Source: Pseudomonadota bacterium (lineage in GTDB: Bacteria; Pseudomonadota; Gammaproteobacteria; Xanthomonadales; Xanthomonadaceae). From it: a DNA stretch of 42,354 bases. Location of the stretch: NCBI GenBank assembly GCA_018240435.1, contig JAFEFT010000019.1, forward strand, positions 1 through 42,354. Reading direction: 5' to 3'. The position numbers were made by a program, and so were the translations under genes. Below, one piece after another: positions 16,288 to 24,302 of this stretch (position 1 is the stretch's first letter; each line of letters starts with the position of its first letter). A model generated the notes under the pieces. The model did no database searches, was not told the origin of the DNA, and saw only the letters and a program-made list of their open reading frames with translations.

Positions 16288-18073
16288 CCGCGCCTCCCGC
16301 CTGCTCATCGGCCTCGAACAATTGCTGCAATTCCTGTCGCGCATCCTTGGCACTTTGCAGCAGCGCGCCTTCGTCGTCGGCCACGAAATACTGCTCGTCG
16401 AGCACCTTCTGGTCGTGCGCGCGGAAGCGCTCGACCCGATCGGCGGCGAGCGCCGGTGAAAATCCCAAACCCTCCAGCACCTGCCGGGTCATTTCCAGGC
16501 TGCTGAACAGCGTCTCACGCACGACGGCGTCGACGTGCAGATCCATCAAGCGGAACGCGTGCCGGCGGTTGCGCGCACGCGCGTAGACCTTCAGGTGCGG
16601 AAACAAACGCTTGACCACGCGCGCGGTGCGAATGCTCATCTCCGGGTCGTCGTTGGCGACCACGAATACTTCGGCATGCTCGGCGTGCGCGGCACGCAGC
16701 AACTCGGCGCGGGTGGGATCGCCGAAGAAAATCTGGTTGCCGAAGCGGCGCATGAAATCGACCTGCTCGGCGCTGTTTTCCAGTGCGGTGAACGGAATCT
16801 TCTGGGCGAGAAGTACGCGACCGACGATCTGCCCGACGCGACCGAAGCCGGCGATGATGACGCGCGGGCGCTCGATGTCGATGGTGTCGAACGGACGCGG
16901 CGGCGTCTTGGCGGGATGGGCGACGATCCAGTTCGCGGCGGCCAGCACCAGCAGCGGCGTCACCGCCATCGATAGTCCAACGACCACCACCAGTTCGTCA
17001 CGCAGTGCCGCGTCGATCAGCCCGACCTTCTGCGCCTGCCCGAACACCACGAAGGCGAATTCACCGCCCAGCGAAAGAGCCGCCGCCAGCATCAACCCCG
17101 AACGCGCGCGCAGCTTGCCGATGCGGCCGAGCCCGAACAACAGCGTCGCCTTGATCGCCAGCAACGCCGCCACCCCGGCAGCGATGGTCAGTGGCTGGCG
17201 GGCGACCAGATGCAGATCCAGGCTCATGCCCACCGCCATGAAAAACAGCCCGAGCAGCAAGCCCTTGAAGGGCTCGATCTGCGCTTCGAGCTCGTGGCGA
17301 AATTCGGAATCGGCCAGCAGCACGCCGGCGATGAACGCGCCCAGGCCCATGCCCAGCCCGGCCTGCTGCATCAGCCAGGCGGTGCCGGCGACCACCAGCA
17401 GCGACGTCGCGGTAAACACCTCCGGCATCTGGGTGGCGGCGACCATGCGAAACACCTGCCGCAGCAGCAGGCGACCGACCACCACCACGCCGGCAATGGC
17501 ACCGACCGCGCGCAATGCCGCTTCCCACATCGGCACGCCGGCGCTCGCGTCGGGTGATGCCGCCAGCAACGGAATGGCGACCAGCAGCGGGATCGCGGCG
17601 AGATCCTGGAACAGCAAGATGGCGAACCCGAGCCGACCGAAGTCGGTGCTCAACTCCTTGCGTTCGGCCAGCAGTTGCAGGCCCACCGCGGTGGACGACA
17701 ACGCCAGTCCCAACCCGACCACCGCCGCCGCCTTGCCGCCGATCCCGTACGCCAGCATCGCACCGGCGAACGCCGCGCCGGTCAGCAGCACCTGCAAACC
17801 GCCGAGGCCGAACACCTTGCGCCGCATCACCCACAACCGCGCCGGCGACAGTTCCAGGCCGATGATGAACAACAGCATCACCACTCCGAACTCGGAGGCG
17901 CCGAGGATGTTCGCAGGGTCGCGCACGAGCGCCAATCCCTGCGGCCCGAGCGCGACTCCTGCGGCGAGATAGCCGAGCACCGCACCCAGCCCGAGCCGGC
18001 GGAACAACGGCACCGCCACCACCGCGGCAAGCAGGAAGACGAGGATGATTTCGAGCGGGCCGTGGCTGTGCAT
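16283..18073 (-). CDS. Monovalent cation:proton antiporter, Kef type (CPA2) with TrkA-N domain
   Basis: A 596-residue inner-membrane protein. About twelve hydrophobic helices span residues 6-380 with the CPA2 signatures LGAVLGYLAAGVALGP and ALSSTAVGLQLLAER; after a linker comes a Rossmann RCK/TrkA-N domain (VIIAGFGRVGQIVGRVL, about residues 415-530). Kef systems exchange potassium for protons and are gated by glutathione adducts or nucleotides. The accessory KefF/KefG subunit is not seen nearby. The ATG at 18073 is chosen because the upstream frame extension runs through heptamer repeat sequence. Its last codons and TAG abut the MITE-like element. Confidence 0.9.
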   Translation of the reverse strand: MHSHGPLEIILVFLLAAVVAVPLFRRLGLGAVLGYLAAGVALGPQGLALVRDPANILGASEFGVVMLLFIIGLELSPARLWVMRRKVFGLGGLQVLLTGAAFAGAMLAYGIGGKAAAVVGLGLALSSTAVGLQLLAERKELSTDFGRLGFAILLFQDLAAIPLLVAIPLLAASPDASAGVPMWEAALRAVGAIAGVVVVGRLLLRQVFRMVAATQMPEVFTATSLLVVAGTAWLMQQAGLGMGLGAFIAGVLLADSEFRHELEAQIEPFKGLLLGLFFMAVGMSLDLHLVARQPLTIAAGVAALLAIKATLLFGLGRIGKLRARSGLMLAAALSLGGEFAFVVFGQAQKVGLIDAALRDELVVVVGLSMAVTPLLVLAAANWIVAHPAKTPPRPFDTIDIERPRVIIAGFGRVGQIVGRVLLAQKIPFTALENSAEQVDFMRRFGNQIFFGDPTRAELLRAAHAEHAEVFVVANDDPEMSIRTARVVKRLFPHLKVYARARNRRHAFRLMDLHVDAVVRETLFSSLEMTRQVLEGLGFSPALAADRVERFRAHDQKVLDEQYFVADDEGALLQSAKDARQELQQLFEADEQAGGAA

Positions 18074-18121
18074 GCGCACAGGGTACGCAAGGCTTTTGGC
18101 GGCGGACAGGGGTAGAAACCC

Positions 18122-18172
18122 TGGACTCGGGACACCGGACCCGGAACTCGCGGCCCGGAACTCGGGAGTCGG
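18122..18172. repeat. Degenerate heptamer array (GGAACTC/GGGACTC type)
   Basis: Repeats of GGACTCG, GGAACTC and variants upstream of the antiporter start. The units are diverged and spaced irregularly, so this looks like an old copy of the heptamer arrays seen at 23921, 37591 and 42303. Confidence 0.6.
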
Positions 18173-18189
18173 AAGCAGAGACACCCATC

Positions 18190-18209
18190 TGATACCATCG
18201 GTAGTATCA
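18190..18209. promoter_or_regulatory. Inverted repeat upstream of hicA, probable HicB operator
   Basis: TGATAC (18190-18195) and GTATCA (18204-18209) form a perfect 6-bp dyad separated by 8 bases, in an AT-richer island just before the HicA reading frame. HicB antitoxins repress their own promoters by binding such dyads through a C-terminal DNA-binding domain. TATCAT (18205-18210) overlaps the right arm and could be the -10 box. Confidence 0.5.
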
Positions 18210-18267
18210 TTCAGGCATAAACGCGAAGGCGAAATTACTCGCCACGATCGTCGCCAACCCCAAAGCC

Positions 18268-18462
18268 GTGCGTTTTGCCGATGCCTGCAAGGCGGCGCAG
18301 CATCTGGGCTTCACGCACAAAGGCGGCGCCGGATCCCATGTGGCTTTCCTGCGCGCCGGCGAACCGATGGGTCTGAATTTCCAGAACCGCGGTGGCCTCA
18401 TTCCGCCTTATCAGACGCGGCAACTCATCGCCATGATCGAAAAATATGGAGGCGCGCCATGA
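18268..18462 (+). CDS. hicA: HicA family toxin (start uncertain)
   Basis: A 64-residue mRNA-interferase-type toxin with the double-stranded RNA-binding-like HicA fold: FADACKAAQHLGFTHKGGAG, then the catalytic-type GSH, then GLNFQNRGGLIPPYQ. HicA toxins cleave mRNA. The GTG start given here has no clear ribosome site. The frame stays open upstream to 18205 and encodes NAKAKLLATIVANPKAV just before this start, which looks like the usual N-terminus of this subfamily; the codon in the expected start position (18217-18219) is ATA, not ATG. The gene overlaps hicB by ATGA. Toxin expression may therefore be weak or lost. Confidence 0.75.
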   Translation: MRFADACKAAQHLGFTHKGGAGSHVAFLRAGEPMGLNFQNRGGLIPPYQTRQLIAMIEKYGGAP

Positions 18463-18785
18463 CCCACTACCCGTTGAACATCTTCTGGTCGGACGAAGAC
18501 GATGGTTTCATCGCCGAGGTGCCGGATCTGCCGGGCTGCGCGGCGTGGGGCGCGACCGAGGCCGACGCCGCGCGCGAAGCGCGCGATGCCATCGCCGCGT
18601 GGCTACAAGCCGCTGCTGCATCTGGCCGCGCCATTCCGCGCGCCAGCACCGCGGCGCCGCTGTCGCGCTACAGCGGGCGCTTTGTGGTGCGCGTTCCACG
18701 CAGCCTGCACGCCCGCCTCGCCCGCGAAGCCGCGCAACAAGGGGTCAGCCTGAATCAATGGGCAGCGAGCAAGCTGTCCGCATGA
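18459..18785 (+). CDS. hicB: HicB family antitoxin
   Basis: A 108-residue antitoxin. Residues 1-55 form the degenerate RNase H-like HicB fold (FWSDEDDGFIAEVPDLPGCA), and residues 72-108 a ribbon-helix-helix region (GRFVVRVPRSLHARL, then GVSLNQWAASKL) that would bind the operator dyad upstream. The start overlaps the hicA stop as ATGA, so antitoxin is made coupled to toxin. The downstream acyl-CoA dehydrogenase gene is convergent. Confidence 0.88.
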   Translation: MTHYPLNIFWSDEDDGFIAEVPDLPGCAAWGATEADAAREARDAIAAWLQAAAASGRAIPRASTAAPLSRYSGRFVVRVPRSLHARLAREAAQQGVSLNQWAASKLSA

Positions 18786-18810
18786 TCGCTGCGCGGCTGA
18801 CCGCACTGCG

Positions 18811-20598
18811 TCAAAACAACGCCGCGTCCATCTCCATCAGCGCGGTCGCGCCGGATCGCGCCTGATCGATCATGGCTTTGCTCTCGGGATACAGCTTGGC
18901 GAAATAGAACCGCGCGGTCATCAGCTTGGCCTGATAGAACGGATCGCCGCTGTCGATCTTGCGCAGCGCCGCTGCGGCCGCGTGGCACCACGAGAACGAA
19001 AACACCAGATGCCCGATCACGCGCAGGTACGGCACCGCCGCCGCGCCCATCTCGTCGGGGTTGCGCGCGGCCTTGCCGGCGATCTCCATCGTCAGCTGCT
19101 GCACCTTCATCGCCAGCGCCGCCAGTGGGTCGGTGAACTCCTTCATCGCCGGATTGCCGGCGTGTTCTTCCAGCAACTCCTGGATGACCTTGCCGAATTT
19201 CATCAACTTCGCGCCGCCGTCGGCGAGCACCTTGCGGCCGAGCAGGTCGAGCGCCTGCACGGTGTTGGTGCCCTCGTAGATCATGTTGATGCGGGCATCG
19301 CGGACGTATTGCTCCAGCCCGGATTCGGAAATGTAGCCGTGGCCGCCGAGCACCTGCATCGCCAGCGTGGTGCATTCGTAACCGTTGTCGGTGATGAAGC
19401 CTTTCACCACCGGCGTCAGCAATGCGACCAGATCGGCATTGTCGGCGCGCACCTTTTCACTCGGATGCTTGTGCTCGCGGTCGATCGCCAGCCCGGCCCA
19501 GTAGGTGAAGGCGCGCGCGGCTTCGACGTAGGCTTTCTGCGTGAGCAGCATCCTGCGCACGTCGGGATGGACGATGATCGGATCGGCCGCCTGCTCGGGC
19601 TCTTTAACACCACTGAGCGAGCGGCTTTGCAGCCGCGTCTTGGCGTAAGCCAGCGAGTTTTGATAGGCCACCTCGGCCAGCCCCACCGACTGCATGCCCA
19701 CGCCGAGGCGCGCGGTATTCATCATCACGAACATCGCGTTGAGACCGCGATGGGGCTCGCCCACCAGCCAGCCGCTGGCGCCGTCGAAGTTCATCACGCA
19801 GGTGGCATTGCCGTGGATGCCCATCTTGTGCTCGATCGCCCCGCACACCACCGCATTGCGCGCGCCGGCCTCGCCTTGGCCATCGGGAATGAACTTGGGC
19901 ACCACGAACAGCGAAATGCCACGGGTGCCGGCCGGCGCATCGGGCAATCGCGCCAGCACCAGATGGATGATGTTCGCCGACAGGTCGTGCTCGCCCGCGG
20001 AGATGAAGATCTTGCTGCCGGTGATGGCGTAGCTGCCGTCGGCATTGGGTTCGGCGCGGGTGCGGATCAGGCCCAGGTCGGTGCCGGCCTGCGCCTCGGT
20101 CAGGCACATCGTGCCGGTCCAGTGACCGGAGACGAGCTTGGGCAGATAGATCGCCTTCTGCTGCTCGGTACCGAAGGCCATCAGCGCGTTGTAGGCGCCG
20201 TGCGACAGCCCCGGATACATCGACCACGCCTGATTGGCCGAGTTGAGCATCTCCAGCATGGCGTTGTGCACCACGTGCGGCAGCCCCTGCCCGCCATAGG
20301 CCGGATCGGCACCCAGCGCCGGCCAGCCGGCGGCGACGAAGGCGTCGTAGGCTTCCTTGAAGCCCTTGGGCGTGCTGACCGAGCCATCGTCATGCCGCGT
20401 GCAGCCTTCACGATCGCCGGATTGATTGATCGGGAACGCAACCTCGGCGCAGAACTTGCCGCCTTCCTCCAGCACCGCGTCGATGGTGGCGCGATCGATC
20501 CCGGCGTGCGGGTCGAGCTTGCGCAGCGCGGTTTCCACGTCGAGCAGCTCGTGCAGGACGAACTGCATGTCGCGCAGTGGCGGGGTGTAGTGCGGCAT
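18811..20598 (-). CDS. Acyl-CoA dehydrogenase, large DmdC/FadE-like type
   Basis: A 595-residue flavoprotein of the long acyl-CoA dehydrogenase class with an extra C-terminal domain (the AcdA/DmdC group). It begins YTPPLRDMQFVLHELLD, a family hallmark, then shows the N-terminal helical domain, the central beta domain (MCLTEAQAGTDLGLIRTRAE near residue 155), and the catalytic-base region RINMIYEGTNTVQALDLLGR (Glu near 430). It oxidises acyl-CoA to enoyl-CoA in fatty-acid or related beta-oxidation. The substrate range cannot be told from sequence alone. GGAG lies upstream of the ATG. The gene is divergent from recN. Confidence 0.9.
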   Translation of the reverse strand: MPHYTPPLRDMQFVLHELLDVETALRKLDPHAGIDRATIDAVLEEGGKFCAEVAFPINQSGDREGCTRHDDGSVSTPKGFKEAYDAFVAAGWPALGADPAYGGQGLPHVVHNAMLEMLNSANQAWSMYPGLSHGAYNALMAFGTEQQKAIYLPKLVSGHWTGTMCLTEAQAGTDLGLIRTRAEPNADGSYAITGSKIFISAGEHDLSANIIHLVLARLPDAPAGTRGISLFVVPKFIPDGQGEAGARNAVVCGAIEHKMGIHGNATCVMNFDGASGWLVGEPHRGLNAMFVMMNTARLGVGMQSVGLAEVAYQNSLAYAKTRLQSRSLSGVKEPEQAADPIIVHPDVRRMLLTQKAYVEAARAFTYWAGLAIDREHKHPSEKVRADNADLVALLTPVVKGFITDNGYECTTLAMQVLGGHGYISESGLEQYVRDARINMIYEGTNTVQALDLLGRKVLADGGAKLMKFGKVIQELLEEHAGNPAMKEFTDPLAALAMKVQQLTMEIAGKAARNPDEMGAAAVPYLRVIGHLVFSFSWCHAAAAALRKIDSGDPFYQAKLMTARFYFAKLYPESKAMIDQARSGATALMEMDAALF

Positions 20599-20790
20599 GG
20601 GATGGCTCCGTGGGCGGATGGTTCATCGTACTCTGGCACGAGCGATCCGAAGGTTTGCTCCAACCGCATCCTGGCCCGCGCGAGCCCGCACCGCCACGGC
20701 CGGTCGGTGCCGCCAGCACCACCGTGCGCCTATCCTCTATCCTGCCCGCCAGTCACCATCGGCGATCGTCATCGCCTACCGCATCCAATC

Positions 20791-22476
20791 ATGCTCAAGC
20801 ACCTGCGCCTGCAAGACCTCGCCGTCGTCAGCGAAGCCGAACTGACGCTGGCGTCCGGCATGACCGCGATCTCCGGCGAAACCGGCGCCGGCAAGTCGCT
20901 GCTGGTCGATGCCCTGCTGCTGCTCACCGGTGCCCGCGCGCAGGCGCAGATGGTGCGCCACGGCGCGGCACGGGCACAGATCGAGGGTGAATTCGACCTG
21001 CAAGACGCCACCGCGGCCGCCGCATGGCTGCGCGAGAACGAACTCGACGACCCCGACGAGCCCGGCATTTGCCGCCTGCGTCGGGTCATCCGCGCCGACG
21101 GCGGCTCGCGGGCGTGGATCAACGGCAACGCGGCGACGCTGGTGCAACTGGCGCAGATCGGCCAGCGCCTGGTCGAGATCCATGGCCAGCACGAGCAGCA
21201 GGCCCTGCTGGTGCGCGGCGAACAACTGGCCCTGCTCGATGCCTTCGGCGGCCACGCCGCGTTGTGCCAGTCGGTACGCGACCTGGCCGGGCAGTGGCGC
21301 CAGCTCGATCGCCAACTCGCCACCCAGGGCGATCCGGAGGCACTCGCGCAGCGGCTGGAGGAACTCGACCGGCAGCTGGCGCGACTGGATCGCCACGACC
21401 TGGATCCCGTCGCGATCGCCGAATTGCTGGCCGCGCACCAGCGGCAGACGCATGCCGCGCAGCTGCTCACCGGCAGCGCCGAGGCACTGGCGCGCCTGGC
21501 CGGCGACGATGGCATGGCGATCGACCGCGCGCTGGCGCAGGTGCATGGCGGGCTGCAACGGCTGGGCGAGCACGATGCTGCGTTTGCCGAGGCGGCGGCA
21601 CTGGTCGATGCCGCCGGCGTCCAGCTCGCCGAAGCCGGTCGCCTGATCGAGCGCGCGCGCGATGCCATCGACCTCGATCCACAGCGCCTGCGCGAACTGG
21701 AGGACGAGTTGTCGGCGCTGCACGAACTGGGGCGCCGCCATCGGCTGCCGCTGGAAGGGCTGGCGGCGATGCGCACGGCACTGGCCGCCGAACGCGACCG
21801 CCTGCGCGATGCCGGCGACGGCGCCAGGCATCTGCAGGCGCAGCGACAGGCGCTGGCCGATGCCTGGCGCGCCGCCGCCGCCGATCTGAGCGCCGCACGC
21901 AGCACCAGCGCTCGCGACCTGGCGCAGCAGGTGAGCGCGTTGATGGCCGAACTGGGCATGGCCGGCGGCCGCTTCGACGTCGCCCTGATCGCCGCCGACG
22001 CCACCGAACCATCGCCGACGGGCACGGAACAGGCGCAGTTCCGGGTCGCCGCCAACCCCGGACAACCGCCGCAGCCGCTGTCCAGGGTCGCCTCCGGCGG
22101 CGAGCTGTCGCGCATCGCGCTGGCGATCGAGGTGGCGACGCTGGGCATGGACCTGGTGCCGACGATGGTGTTCGACGAAGTCGACAGCGGCATCGGCGGT
22201 GCCATCGCCGAAGTCGTCGGTCGCAAGCTGCGGGCACTGGGCGCACGCCGGCAGGTGCTGTGCGTCACCCACCTGGCGCAGGTCGCCGCGCAGGCACACC
22301 AGCACCTGCGCGTGCACAAGGACAGCGACGGCGCCACCACCCGCAGCGACGTGCAGGCGCTCGATGCCGCCGCCCGCGTCGACGAGATCGCACGCATGCT
22401 CGGCGGCATCGCCATCGGCGAAGAGGCGATCGCGCACGCCCGGCAGATGCTCGCCGACGCCGCGGCGGCGCCGTAG
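20791..22476 (+). CDS. recN: DNA repair protein RecN (SMC-like ATPase)
   Basis: A 561-residue SMC-like protein acting in recombinational repair of double-strand breaks. Walker A is GETGAGKS (29-36); the middle (about 160-380) is helical coiled-coil; the C-terminal half carries the signature VASGGELSRIALA and Walker B MVFDEVDSGIGG. The length is normal for the family. The upstream region shows no recognisable LexA box by eye, although recN is SOS-controlled in many bacteria. The ATG directly starts the conserved LKHLRLQDLAVV. Confidence 0.95.
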   Translation: MLKHLRLQDLAVVSEAELTLASGMTAISGETGAGKSLLVDALLLLTGARAQAQMVRHGAARAQIEGEFDLQDATAAAAWLRENELDDPDEPGICRLRRVIRADGGSRAWINGNAATLVQLAQIGQRLVEIHGQHEQQALLVRGEQLALLDAFGGHAALCQSVRDLAGQWRQLDRQLATQGDPEALAQRLEELDRQLARLDRHDLDPVAIAELLAAHQRQTHAAQLLTGSAEALARLAGDDGMAIDRALAQVHGGLQRLGEHDAAFAEAAALVDAAGVQLAEAGRLIERARDAIDLDPQRLRELEDELSALHELGRRHRLPLEGLAAMRTALAAERDRLRDAGDGARHLQAQRQALADAWRAAAADLSAARSTSARDLAQQVSALMAELGMAGGRFDVALIAADATEPSPTGTEQAQFRVAANPGQPPQPLSRVASGGELSRIALAIEVATLGMDLVPTMVFDEVDSGIGGAIAEVVGRKLRALGARRQVLCVTHLAQVAAQAHQHLRVHKDSDGATTRSDVQALDAAARVDEIARMLGGIAIGEEAIAHARQMLADAAAAP

Positions 22477-22500
22477 CAGGTCGCGCCGCAGCGGTCGGGC

Positions 22501-22539
22501 ATGCCCGCGCGCAGCAGCCGCATCTGCGCGCGCAGGCAT
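22501..22539 (+). terminator. GC-rich hairpin after recN
   Basis: ATGCCCGCGCGCAG (22501-22514) pairs with CTGCGCGCGCAGGCAT (22524-22539) with a small bulge and a 9-base loop. There is no T run, so if it ends transcription it is not a classical intrinsic terminator. Confidence 0.4.
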
Positions 22540-22691
22540 CGCGGCTGATCCGCAACATCGACGAGCCGCCCCCTGGCATCCCTGCCCGCGCAGGCACCTG
22601 CGGCGGCCATCTTTCCGCACCGCGCGCCACCACCTGAAGCACCGCAGCGTCGCCGACTTCGCCAGCACCGGCGCGGGCGAAATGATCGCAC

Positions 22692-22720
22692 TTGCAATAT
22701 TGATATCATTCTGATATCTT
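22692..22720 (+). promoter_or_regulatory. Promoter with tandem TGATATC boxes for the SPFH operon
   Basis: TTGCAA (22692-22697) and TATCTT (22715-22720) are separated by 17 bases, a good sigma-70 spacing. Two TGATATC boxes (22701-22707 and 22712-22718) are 11 bases apart, one helical turn, and overlap the spacer and -10 box, the expected place for a repressor. Ribbon-helix-helix proteins bind such tandem boxes, and one is encoded downstream at 24098. Confidence 0.55.
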
Positions 22721-22786
22721 TCTATCGAACCGGACACGACTGGCATTTCGCCACCCGTCGGTGCGGATTCACCCACAGGAGCCGTC

Positions 22787-23674
22787 ATGAGCACGCCCAG
22801 CGACAGCCTGACCGAACGCGAGGTCTCCTCCCTGCCCGGCATTCCGACCCTGATCGCCGTGCTCGTCGCACTGCTCGCCGACGGCTGGTTCGGATTGGGT
22901 TCGATCGCCGCCAACGATCCGCTGCAAACGGTTGCCGCCACCCTCGCCGGCATCGTTCTGTTGCTGTGCTTCGGCGGCTTCTTCAACGTCGAGCCCAATC
23001 AGGCGGCGGTGCTGAGCCTGTTCGGCAAGTACGTCGGCTCGGTGCGCCAGCAGGGCCTGCGCTTCGCCAACCCGTTTTACGCGGTGAAGAAGATCAGCCT
23101 GCGCATCCGCAACTTCGAGAGCAGCAAGATCAAGGTCAACGAATTGCAGGGCAGCCCCATCGAGATCGGCGCGGTGATCGTCTGGCAGGTGGTCGACTCG
23201 GCCGAGGCGGTCTACAACGTCGACGATTACGAGAGCTACGTGCAGATCCAGTCGGAATCCGCACTGCGGCAGATGGCCACCAGCTACCCTTACGACAATC
23301 ACGACGACCCCAACGTCGTCTCCCTGCGCAGCCATCCGGTCGAGATCGGCCAGCATTTGATCCAGCAACTGCGCGAACGCCTGCAGCAAGCCGGCGTCAC
23401 CATCGTCGATGCCCGCATCAGCCACCTCGCCTATGCGCCGGAGATCGCGCAGGCGATGTTGCAACGGCAGCAGGCCGACGCCGTCGTCGCCGCGCGCACC
23501 CGCATCGTCTACGGCGCGGTGAGCATGGTCGAAATGGCGCTCGGCCAGCTCAAGGAAAAAGGCCTGGCCGAACTCGACCCCGAGCGCCGCGCGGCGATGG
23601 TCAGCAACATGCTGGTGGTGCTGTGCTCCGAGCGACCGGCGCAACCGATCGTCAACACCGGAACAATTTATTAG
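22787..23674 (+). CDS. SPFH domain membrane protein (stomatin/prohibitin-like)
   Basis: A 295-residue protein. Two hydrophobic helices (about 25-42 and 50-70) precede an SPFH domain beginning GFFNVEPNQAAVLSLFGKY and containing FANPFYAVKKISLRIRNFES and IEIGAVIVWQVVDSAEAVYN. The C-terminal part is helical and Ala/Gln-rich (YAPEIAQAMLQRQQADAVVA). SPFH proteins oligomerise at membranes and organise microdomains or stress complexes; the specific client is unknown. AGGAG lies 5 bases before the ATG. It heads a gene set with a microprotein, a ribbon-helix-helix protein and a secreted hydrolase on the same strand, though 344 bases of repeats separate it from the rest. Confidence 0.88.
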   Translation: MSTPSDSLTEREVSSLPGIPTLIAVLVALLADGWFGLGSIAANDPLQTVAATLAGIVLLLCFGGFFNVEPNQAAVLSLFGKYVGSVRQQGLRFANPFYAVKKISLRIRNFESSKIKVNELQGSPIEIGAVIVWQVVDSAEAVYNVDDYESYVQIQSESALRQMATSYPYDNHDDPNVVSLRSHPVEIGQHLIQQLRERLQQAGVTIVDARISHLAYAPEIAQAMLQRQQADAVVAARTRIVYGAVSMVEMALGQLKEKGLAELDPERRAAMVSNMLVVLCSERPAQPIVNTGTIY

Positions 23675-23690
23675 TGCATTCGAATCGACG

Positions 23691-23712
23691 CCTCCCCCGC
23701 TTGCGGGGGAGG
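23691..23712. repeat. REP-like palindrome
   Basis: CCTCCCCCGCTTGCGGGGGAGG is a near-perfect hairpin just after the SPFH gene and may also end its transcript. It is a variant of the larger pair at 23788-23904. Confidence 0.75.
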
Positions 23713-23731
23713 TTGGGACGGGGTGCTCTTG

Positions 23732-23755
23732 CTCGGGATTCGGAACTCGGAACTC
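23732..23755. repeat. Short heptamer array
   Basis: Three units of the GGAACTC type (CGGGATT, then two CGGAACT) between two REP-like palindromes. Confidence 0.65.
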
Positions 23756-23787
23756 AGCCAAACGCCCGCGCACTAGTCGCCAGGGTT

Positions 23788-23904
23788 CCTTCCCCCGCCT
23801 GCGGGGGAAGGGCAGGATGGGGGCGATCTGTACCGATCACCTGTTCGCTTGGCGTCACAGGGAAAGCGCCCCCATCCCAACCTTCCCCCGCAAGCGGGGG
23901 AAGG
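23788..23904. repeat. Inverted pair of REP-like palindromes (BIME-like)
   Basis: CCTTCCCCCGC..GCGGGGGAAGG hairpins at 23788-23811 and 23881-23903 are followed and preceded by matching flanks (CAGGATGGGGGCG and CGCCCCCATCCCAACC), so the whole forms an inverted repeat of about 38-bp arms around a 40-base centre. This is the usual form of bacterial interspersed mosaic elements. Confidence 0.75.
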
Positions 23905-23920
23905 AGAAAACCCAGCACGA

Positions 23921-23986
23921 CTCGGAACTCTGAACTCGGAACTCGGAACTCGGAACTCGGAACTCGGAACTCGGAACTCGGAACTC
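23921..23986. repeat. Heptamer tandem array (CGGAACT)
   Basis: About nine head-to-tail CGGAACT units, nearly all identical, just upstream of the microprotein gene at 24019. The uniformity suggests recent expansion. Confidence 0.9.
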
Positions 23987-24018
23987 ACCACTCATGATTC
24001 ACGAAAAGAGAGCCAACC

Positions 24019-24093
24019 ATGACCGCCGTCTTCATCGCCCTCTTCGTCGTCCTCATCGCCAGCCGGAAGCGACGCGCGCAATCGCCGCGCTGA
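24019..24093 (+). CDS. 24-residue single-pass membrane microprotein
   Basis: A small gene: MTAVFIALFVVLIASRKRRA followed by QSPR. It has one hydrophobic helix (residues 3-14) followed by a strongly basic tail, the topology of a membrane microprotein with the C-terminus inside. AAAGAGAG upstream can serve as ribosome site. It ends 4 bases before the ribbon-helix-helix gene, so the two are probably co-translated. Its place between an SPFH protein and a regulator suggests it may associate with the SPFH complex, which is an inference. Confidence 0.55.
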   Translation: MTAVFIALFVVLIASRKRRAQSPR

Positions 24094-24097
24094 CCGC

Positions 24098-24274
24098 ATG
24101 ACCGAAAAAAAATCCTACCCGCTGCGCATCGGTGCCGACGTGCTGCAAGCCATGCAGCGCTGGTCGGACGACGAGCTGCGCTCGCTCAATGCGCAGATCG
24201 AATACGTGCTGCGCGATGCGCTACGCAAGGCGGGGCGATTGAAGAATCCGGAAACCGAGCCCAAGCGCCGCTGA
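24098..24274 (+). CDS. Arc-type ribbon-helix-helix DNA-binding protein
   Basis: A 58-residue protein with the ribbon-helix-helix pattern: beta strand KKSYPLRIGADV, helix VLQAMQRWSDDEL, then SLNAQIEYVLRDALRKAG. Such proteins dimerise and bind short tandem operator boxes. It follows the microprotein gene by 4 bases and precedes the hydrolase by 28. The tandem TGATATC boxes at 22701-22718 are a plausible target, making it a candidate autorepressor of the cluster. No toxin partner is evident, so an antitoxin role is less likely. Confidence 0.8.
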   Translation: MTEKKSYPLRIGADVLQAMQRWSDDELRSLNAQIEYVLRDALRKAGRLKNPETEPKRR

Positions 24275-24302
24275 TTCGGCGCGCATCGAGGAGACACGCA
24301 GC

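Larger units (their letters stand above)
22477..22786. other. Intergenic region between recN and the SPFH gene
   Basis: This 310-base stretch holds the recN hairpin, about 140 bases of GC-rich sequence without a supported gene, and from 22690 an AT-rich promoter with tandem GATATC boxes followed by a 60-base leader ending in an AGGAG ribosome site. Confidence 0.6.
23675..24018. other. Repeat-filled gap inside the SPFH gene cluster
   Basis: This 344-base gap contains three REP-like hairpins and two heptamer arrays and no supported gene. Its frames with Ser-Glu-Phe-Arg-Val-Pro repeats are products of the 7-bp repeat. Confidence 0.7.

Noticed and set aside
18074-18184. N-terminal extension of the Kef-type antiporter
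   Set aside because: The extra codons translate degenerate heptamer repeats, and the membrane domain begins properly at Met 18073.
20599-20790. LexA box for recN
   Set aside because: Neither CTG-N10-CAG nor a TTAG-N6-TACTA-type site is visible by eye; a matrix scan would be needed.
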